From positions 1-8,809 of the forward strand of contig CAYLMV010000141.1 in assembly GCA_964384415.1 (NCBI GenBank): 8,809 bases of DNA. Direction: 5' to 3'. The position numbers were made by a program, and so were the translations under genes. The notes beneath the pieces were generated by a model. It was not told where the DNA came from, ran no database searches, and saw only the letters and a program-made list of their open reading frames with translations. Source of the DNA: JAGVPT01 sp964384415 (GTDB lineage: Bacteria > Bacteroidota > Ignavibacteria > UBA10030 > UBA8401). Shown one piece after another: positions 4,990 to 8,809 of this stretch; positions within the stretch are counted from its first letter, which is position 1; each line of letters opens with the position of its first letter.

Positions 4990-7557
4990 ATGAAATCAAA
5001 CAGACGATCTAGCCTTCTTATCCTGGCGGTTGCAATAGGGATTGCCTGCGTCTCGTTCAGGTTGACGACGAGTTCGCCGGCAAGAATCCTTCGCGATGGC
5101 GATGAACGCCCGAAACGGGGGGAGAAGAAAGAGGGCGCTGTGGATAACGATTGGTTCATGCTTCAGCGGGTCTATCCTCACGATGACGTTAACCCTGCCC
5201 TGTATGAAAACGCCCGAAAGAATTTCCGGCTTAGCTTGCTCAAGAAAACTGCGGCGTCGACTGTGCCGTGGACAAGCATCGGGCCGACGAATATCGGAGG
5301 CAGGATAGCAGCCATTGCGCTCGATCCGACAAACGCGAACATTATTTACGCAGGCGCCGCGGGAGGCGGTGTATGGAAATCCGTCGACGGCGGGATGAGT
5401 TGGAAAAATATCTTCAGTGAATCCTCTTCGATCGGGTCGCTGGTTCTCAGTCCCGCTAATCCGCAGGTCGTGTATGTCGGGACCGGCGAGGGTAATCCCG
5501 GAGGGGTAGCGATATATCCGGGGAACGGAATCTGGCGCTCGACCGACGGAGGCCAAACGTGGACAAACCTGGGCCTTACCGATGCCGGTCAGATCGGGAA
5601 GCTGGCAATTGATCCTTCCTCGCCAAACAGAATATTTGCTGCGGTTCTCGGCAGGTATCGCAGCAGAACCCAGGAGCGGGGAGTCTTCCGCTCCGTCGAC
5701 AGCGGGCTCACATGGACACGGGTGTTGTTCGTCACCGATACGACCGGCGCATGCGATGTCGTCATCGATCCCTCAAACCCGAACCGAATTCTTGCAGCAA
5801 TGTGGGATCGCTACAGACCGTTAACATACAGCATCATTAACGGTTCTAATACCTCTTTGTGGAATTCTGTCGACGGGGGCGACCATTGGGCAAAAGTGAC
5901 GAGCGGGTTTCCCAACAACAATGACAGTCTTGGCCGAATCAGTCTCGCGTATGCACCCTCCCAGGCCGGACTTGTTTTCGCCCTTGCTTCGAACGGTACG
6001 GGTGTGTACGGGATCTATAAGTCGACGAACAGCGGGATTGATTGGACTCAGGTGACGCCGGGGAAATTTTTCGACAGCGAGTCTCAAGTTTGGTATAATA
6101 ATGTGATTGCCGTCCATCCGACCAACCCGTCAATTCTCTTTGCCGGGATGACGGAGATGTATAAGTCGACGGACGGCGGCTCGACGTGGAACCTTGTCAG
6201 ATCCGACATGCATGTAGATCAGCATGCCGTTGAGTTCGATCCTCATACGCCGAACAGAATTGTCGTCGGCAACGACGGCGGAGTTTTTCTGTCGGCAACT
6301 ACCGGCATGCCGTGGGTCAAATCGTATCATCTTCCTGTCACGCAGTTTTACGCCGGCACAATCGATTACTCCAATCCACAACGATATTTCGGGGGCACTC
6401 AGGACAACGGCACGCCGGCGACATTCACCGGGTCCGATTCCGATTGGGCTGATATTTTCGGCGGAGATGGATTCTACGTACTGGTTGACCCGAAGAATTC
6501 CAGCAACGTTTATGCAGAATACCAGTACGGCGGCCTCGGTTACTCGACTGACGGCGGAGCTTCGTTCTACGACGGCACGACTGGCATCAATCTGAGTGAT
6601 AGAAAGAACTGGGAAACCCCGATCGTCATGGACCCGACGACGACCACCACTCTTTACACAGGGACATATCAGCTTTATAGAACCACGAATGGCATGCAAA
6701 CATGGAAATTAATCAGCGGTGATTTGACGCGCGGGTATAACGCCCGAATTGGAACGATCACCACCATCGACGTCGCACGAACGGATCCGAAGGTGATCTA
6801 TGTCGGAACGGATGATGCAAAAGTTTCGGTCACGACCGACGGAGGCAACTCGTGGAGCGACGTTACCGGAACGCTCCCTCTTCGGTGGGTGACCAGGGTG
6901 ACGATAGACCCCGATTCTGCAAATATTGCGTACGTGACGAACTCTGGGTATCTTGAAGACAGCTTTTCGTCCCACCTGAACAAAACGACCGACTTCGGGA
7001 AATCATGGGCAAGCATTGGATCCGGGCTGCCCGCTGTTCCGCTGAACGACATCATCGTCGATCCCCACTACCGCGGTTACCTGTATGTGGCCACCGATCT
7101 TGGCGTAGAATACAGTTCTGATGACGGAGCAACGTGGAACCCGCTCGGCACCGGACTGCCGGAAGTTCCCGTTCACGATCTGGCGATCCATCCGCCGACG
7201 AACAAGCTGATAGCATTCACACACGGCCGGTCAGCCTATTCATTGGATTTGAGTCCGATCACCTCCGTAAAACCGCTCCGGAGTGCGGTCGCGGAGGAAT
7301 TTCGTCTGGACCAGAACTATCCGAATCCATTTAACCCGTCAACCACTCTCCGGTTCGCCATTCCGGATGCACGATTCGTCACGCTGAAGATATACGATGT
7401 GGCCGGAAGGGAAGTATCGACGCTTGTGAATGGGGAGATGAAACCGGGAAGTTACACCGTTCGATGGGATGGAACGGGGAAGGCAAGCGGGGTTTACCTT
7501 TGTGCGCTGAGTTCGGGAAACTCCGTTCAGATAAAGAAAATGCTTCTGATAAAATAA
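4990..7557 (+). CDS. Secreted double beta-propeller (sortilin/BNR-like) protein with type IX secretion sorting domain
   Basis: This 855-residue protein has an N-terminal signal/anchor region (about residues 8-23) that should direct Sec export, and a C-terminal type A sorting domain (about 771-855, beginning FRLDQNYPNPFNPST and ending KKMLLIK) that directs passage through the outer membrane by the type IX system. Between them lie repeated units, each with an hh-x-D-P-x-x-P-x-x-hhh strand and usually an Asp box (S/T-x-D-x-G-x-T/S-W). Eleven clear or near-complete Asp boxes start at residues 131, 184, 235, 293, 345, 393, 519, 565, 615, 666 and 709. The fold expected is sialidase/sortilin-like propellers. 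Asp boxes are structural, so they do not show glycosidase activity, and I see no sialidase Arg triad that I could assign. The conserved blocks VGNDGGVF (426-433) and FGGTQDNGT (467-475) occur in this secreted family. The ATG at 4990 gives the export signal; no strong Shine-Dalgarno is present. It is likely co-transcribed with the preceding exported protein. Its role (adhesion, binding or hydrolysis) is open. Confidence 0.9.
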   Translation: MKSNRRSSLLILAVAIGIACVSFRLTTSSPARILRDGDERPKRGEKKEGAVDNDWFMLQRVYPHDDVNPALYENARKNFRLSLLKKTAASTVPWTSIGPTNIGGRIAAIALDPTNANIIYAGAAGGGVWKSVDGGMSWKNIFSESSSIGSLVLSPANPQVVYVGTGEGNPGGVAIYPGNGIWRSTDGGQTWTNLGLTDAGQIGKLAIDPSSPNRIFAAVLGRYRSRTQERGVFRSVDSGLTWTRVLFVTDTTGACDVVIDPSNPNRILAAMWDRYRPLTYSIINGSNTSLWNSVDGGDHWAKVTSGFPNNNDSLGRISLAYAPSQAGLVFALASNGTGVYGIYKSTNSGIDWTQVTPGKFFDSESQVWYNNVIAVHPTNPSILFAGMTEMYKSTDGGSTWNLVRSDMHVDQHAVEFDPHTPNRIVVGNDGGVFLSATTGMPWVKSYHLPVTQFYAGTIDYSNPQRYFGGTQDNGTPATFTGSDSDWADIFGGDGFYVLVDPKNSSNVYAEYQYGGLGYSTDGGASFYDGTTGINLSDRKNWETPIVMDPTTTTTLYTGTYQLYRTTNGMQTWKLISGDLTRGYNARIGTITTIDVARTDPKVIYVGTDDAKVSVTTDGGNSWSDVTGTLPLRWVTRVTIDPDSANIAYVTNSGYLEDSFSSHLNKTTDFGKSWASIGSGLPAVPLNDIIVDPHYRGYLYVATDLGVEYSSDDGATWNPLGTGLPEVPVHDLAIHPPTNKLIAFTHGRSAYSLDLSPITSVKPLRSAVAEEFRLDQNYPNPFNPSTTLRFAIPDARFVTLKIYDVAGREVSTLVNGEMKPGSYTVRWDGTGKASGVYLCALSSGNSVQIKKMLLIK
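5314..7254 (+). repeat. Coding repeat array: 14 propeller-blade units
   Basis: Within the secreted protein, strand motifs of the form IALDPTNANIIYAG start at residues 109, 151, 205, 257, 319, 373, 414, 456, 497, 545, 593, 637, 688 and 731, a spacing of about 41-62 residues. All but the last are followed by an Asp box or by a degenerate one (SATTGMPW at 435; FTGSDSDW at 479). Fourteen units fit two seven-bladed propellers, with the break near residue 450. Repeats are diverged at DNA level. Confidence 0.7.
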
Positions 7558-7571
7558 TCGCACAACAAATA

Positions 7572-7579
7572 AGGGAAAG
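7572..7579 (+). promoter_or_regulatory. Ribosome binding site of purE
   Basis: AGGGAAAG lies 3 bases before ATG 7583 (6 bases if the AGGGA core is counted). It sits within the 25-base gap after the propeller gene stop and supports the purE start. Confidence 0.5.
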
Positions 7580-7582
7580 CGC

Positions 7583-8080
7583 ATGTCTACAAAACCGTTG
7601 GTGGGGGTGATCATGGGATCGAAGTCGGATTGGGAAGTCCTTCAGCATTGCGGCGGAATGCTGGACCAGTTGAAGATTTCGTATGAAGCGCGCGTCCTCT
7701 CCGCGCATCGCACTCCGGACCTGCTCGCCGAATATATTTCGTCTGCAGAGGGACGGGGGCTTGAAGTGATTATTGCGGCCGCCGGAGGAGCGGCGCATCT
7801 TGCGGGAGTTGCAGCGGCGAAAACACTTCTGCCGGTACTCGGCGTGCCGATGGAGTCGAAGTCGCTCAACGGAATCGACTCGCTTCTTTCCATGGTGCAA
7901 ATGCCTGCCGGGATTCCTGTCGGGACACTGGCGATTGGCAAACCGGGCGCAATTAATGCTGCATTATTCGCAGCGGCGATACTCTCGGGGAAATATCCGG
8001 AATACCGTACCGCTATCAAACAATACCGTGAACAAGCAGTAAAAGCAGCACTTGAACACCCAGATCCGCGCACATCCTGA
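7583..8080 (+). CDS. purE: N5-carboxyaminoimidazole ribonucleotide mutase (PurE, class I)
   Basis: PurE converts N5-carboxyaminoimidazole ribonucleotide (N5-CAIR) to 4-carboxyaminoimidazole ribonucleotide (CAIR) in de novo purine synthesis in the cytosol, normally after PurK has made N5-CAIR. The 165-residue length is usual for the bacterial class I enzyme. The signatures are complete: VIMGSKSDW near residues 9-17 (phosphate/ribose binding), SAHRTP at 40-45 with the catalytic His42 and the following Arg, AGGAAH at 67-72, then GVPMESKSLNGIDSLLSMVQMP and IPVGTLAIGKPGAINAAL lining the nucleotide site. The tail EHPDPRTS resembles the enterobacterial ending. One small variant is HLAGV (72-76) where most class I enzymes have HLPGM. 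No purK or other pur gene is in the window. Its start lies 25 bases after the propeller gene with a fair Shine-Dalgarno, so it may be read from the upstream transcript, though functionally unrelated. Confidence 0.97.
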   Translation: MSTKPLVGVIMGSKSDWEVLQHCGGMLDQLKISYEARVLSAHRTPDLLAEYISSAEGRGLEVIIAAAGGAAHLAGVAAAKTLLPVLGVPMESKSLNGIDSLLSMVQMPAGIPVGTLAIGKPGAINAALFAAAILSGKYPEYRTAIKQYREQAVKAALEHPDPRTS

Positions 8081-8164
8081 ACTACGAATGTATACGGTGA
8101 GAAGGTGTGATTTTGCTTTACGTCGGCTCTACATAAATCACTATTTCTCGAAGATACGAATAAC

Positions 8165-8169
8165 GGAGG
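8165..8169 (+). promoter_or_regulatory. Strong Shine-Dalgarno that sets the DUF3332 gene start
   Basis: GGAGG lies 5 bases before ATG 8175. It is the best ribosome binding site in the window and favours this start over the in-frame ATG at 8052, which would overlap purE by 29 bases and bury the signal peptide behind 41 extra residues. Confidence 0.8.
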
Positions 8170-8174
8170 TTCCA

Positions 8175-8711
8175 ATGAAGCGAGGATTGAAAAGTCTTGT
8201 GTGCCTGATGCTCGTCGCGAGCATGTGCACAGCGTCGTTCGGTTGTTACGGTTCGTTCAACCTGGTAAAGAAAGTGTATAAGTTCAACGGCACCGTGGGA
8301 GACAAGTGGGTGAACGAGCTTGTATTTCTTGTGATGAACGTCGTCCCCGTGTATGGTGTATCGGTTTTCATCGATGCGGTCGTTCTCAACACGATTGAGT
8401 TCTGGTCGGGAACGAACCCTGTGATGGCAGAAGGCGCTCAGCCTTCCACCATGAAGGGGGATGATGGGTCGACCATTACGTTTAATTCAAGAGACAAAGT
8501 TATGGAGATCACAAGAACCATTCCGGGGAAGGGCGAAATCGTCTATCGCGTGACCCGTGAGAACGGACAATCGGTGGTGGAAGATAAAGACAACAACATC
8601 CTCGCCCGCTGCGTCGCCGGGGATGACGGCAGTATGACGCTCCTCGATGCAAAAGGTCAAGTACTGCAGACCTACTCGAAGACTCAGGTTGAAGCGTTGG
8701 CGATGCGATAA
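8175..8711 (+). CDS. DUF3332-family exported protein, possible lipoprotein
   Basis: This is a 178-residue protein with an N-terminal export signal (MKRGLKSLVCLMLVASMCTA) and Cys24 in SFGC, a relaxed lipobox that could be lipidated. After it comes a block characteristic of the DUF3332 family as I recall it: CYGSFNLVKKVYKFNGTVGD (24-43), then VNELVFLVMNVVPVYGVSVFIDAVVLNTIEFW (46-77, strongly hydrophobic, possibly a membrane hairpin) and SGTNP (78-82). The C-terminal half (about 95-175) is a soluble, charged, beta-rich domain in which lines such as ITFNSRDKVMEITRT, VYRVTRENGQSVVEDKDNN and MTLLDAKGQVLQTYS suggest short beta-hairpins. No function has been established that I know of. The 94-base gap after purE has no clear terminator and only a weak promoter resemblance (TTTG at 8112). 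A strong terminator follows 60 bases after the stop, so this gene ends its transcription unit. Confidence 0.88.
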   Translation: MKRGLKSLVCLMLVASMCTASFGCYGSFNLVKKVYKFNGTVGDKWVNELVFLVMNVVPVYGVSVFIDAVVLNTIEFWSGTNPVMAEGAQPSTMKGDDGSTITFNSRDKVMEITRTIPGKGEIVYRVTRENGQSVVEDKDNNILARCVAGDDGSMTLLDAKGQVLQTYSKTQVEALAMR

Positions 8712-8771
8712 GCTGCGAATGCAGTTGGTGCGGCTGAAATAGAAGCACTCAACAGCATCCAGAAAAAGAAG

Positions 8772-8806
8772 AGCCCGTCCATTGATTGCTGGACGGGCTT
8801 TTTTAT
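8772..8806 (+). terminator. Strong intrinsic (Rho-independent) terminator
   Basis: AGCCCGTCCA (8772-8781) pairs perfectly with TGGACGGGCT (8790-8799) around an 8-base loop, giving a 10-bp GC-rich stem directly followed by a T-run (TTTTTATTT). The A-rich stretch before the stem (8761-8770) could let it also stop transcription from the opposite side. It ends the DUF3332 unit. Confidence 0.93.
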
Positions 8807-8809
8807 TTG

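Noticed and set aside
5035..5052. Possible lipobox (GIAC, Cys20) in the propeller protein
   Set aside because: The residues before the Cys do not fit a lipobox well, and type IX cargo with this sorting domain normally uses an ordinary signal peptide.
6130..6699. Minus-strand frame of 189 codons inside the propeller gene
   Set aside because: It is antisense to well-defined Asp-box repeats, with no family signature of its own.
8052..8174. Longer start for the DUF3332 protein, overlapping purE
   Set aside because: It would hide the signal peptide behind 41 residues, while ATG 8175 has a strong GGAGG at the right spacing.
7642..8175. Minus-strand frame of 177 codons opposite purE
   Set aside because: It is the mirror of a highly conserved enzyme. 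Its Ala/Ser/Pro-rich content reflects PurE codon composition.

Overview
The window reads as a chromosomal stretch from a free-living member of the Bacteroidota/Ignavibacteria-like (FCB) group. The best marker is the C-terminal sorting tail of the large secreted protein (FRLDQNYPNPFNPST), a form typical of type IX secretion cargo in that group. Other supporting signs are mostly weak or absent Shine-Dalgarno sequences and one promoter-like TTTG / TAnnTT pair with 19-base spacing. The lineage is inferred from motifs, not measured. Every gene is on the + strand and coding density is high. I see no mobile element, CRISPR array, tRNA or rRNA.

Layout: (1) Bases 1-1908 hold two consecutive FtsX/MacB-type ABC permease genes, the first cut by the window edge. 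The partner ATPase is not in view. (2) Bases 2040-3587 encode an exported Sel1-repeat protein. (3) Bases 3588-3852 are the only sizeable non-coding gap. It carries a 13-bp perfect inverted repeat whose arms are themselves small palindromes, followed by a promoter candidate. (4) Bases 3853-7557 hold a probable two-gene envelope/secretion unit: an uncharacterised exported protein with a non-ATG start, then an 855-residue type IX secretion substrate made of 14 propeller-blade units and a sorting domain. (5) Bases 7583-8080 encode PurE of purine biosynthesis. (6) Bases 8175-8711 encode a DUF3332-type exported protein with a strong Shine-Dalgarno sequence, and the window closes with a textbook intrinsic terminator.

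How the genes fit together: most products act at or beyond the inner membrane (permease pair, Sel1 protein, putative outer-membrane/periplasmic protein, secreted propeller, DUF3332 protein). PurE is a cytosolic housekeeping enzyme placed only 25 bases after the secreted protein gene. I found no convincing new defence or mobile system. The most useful leads are the 14-blade double-propeller architecture, the unassigned envelope protein upstream of it with its unclear start codon, and the structured intergenic repeat.
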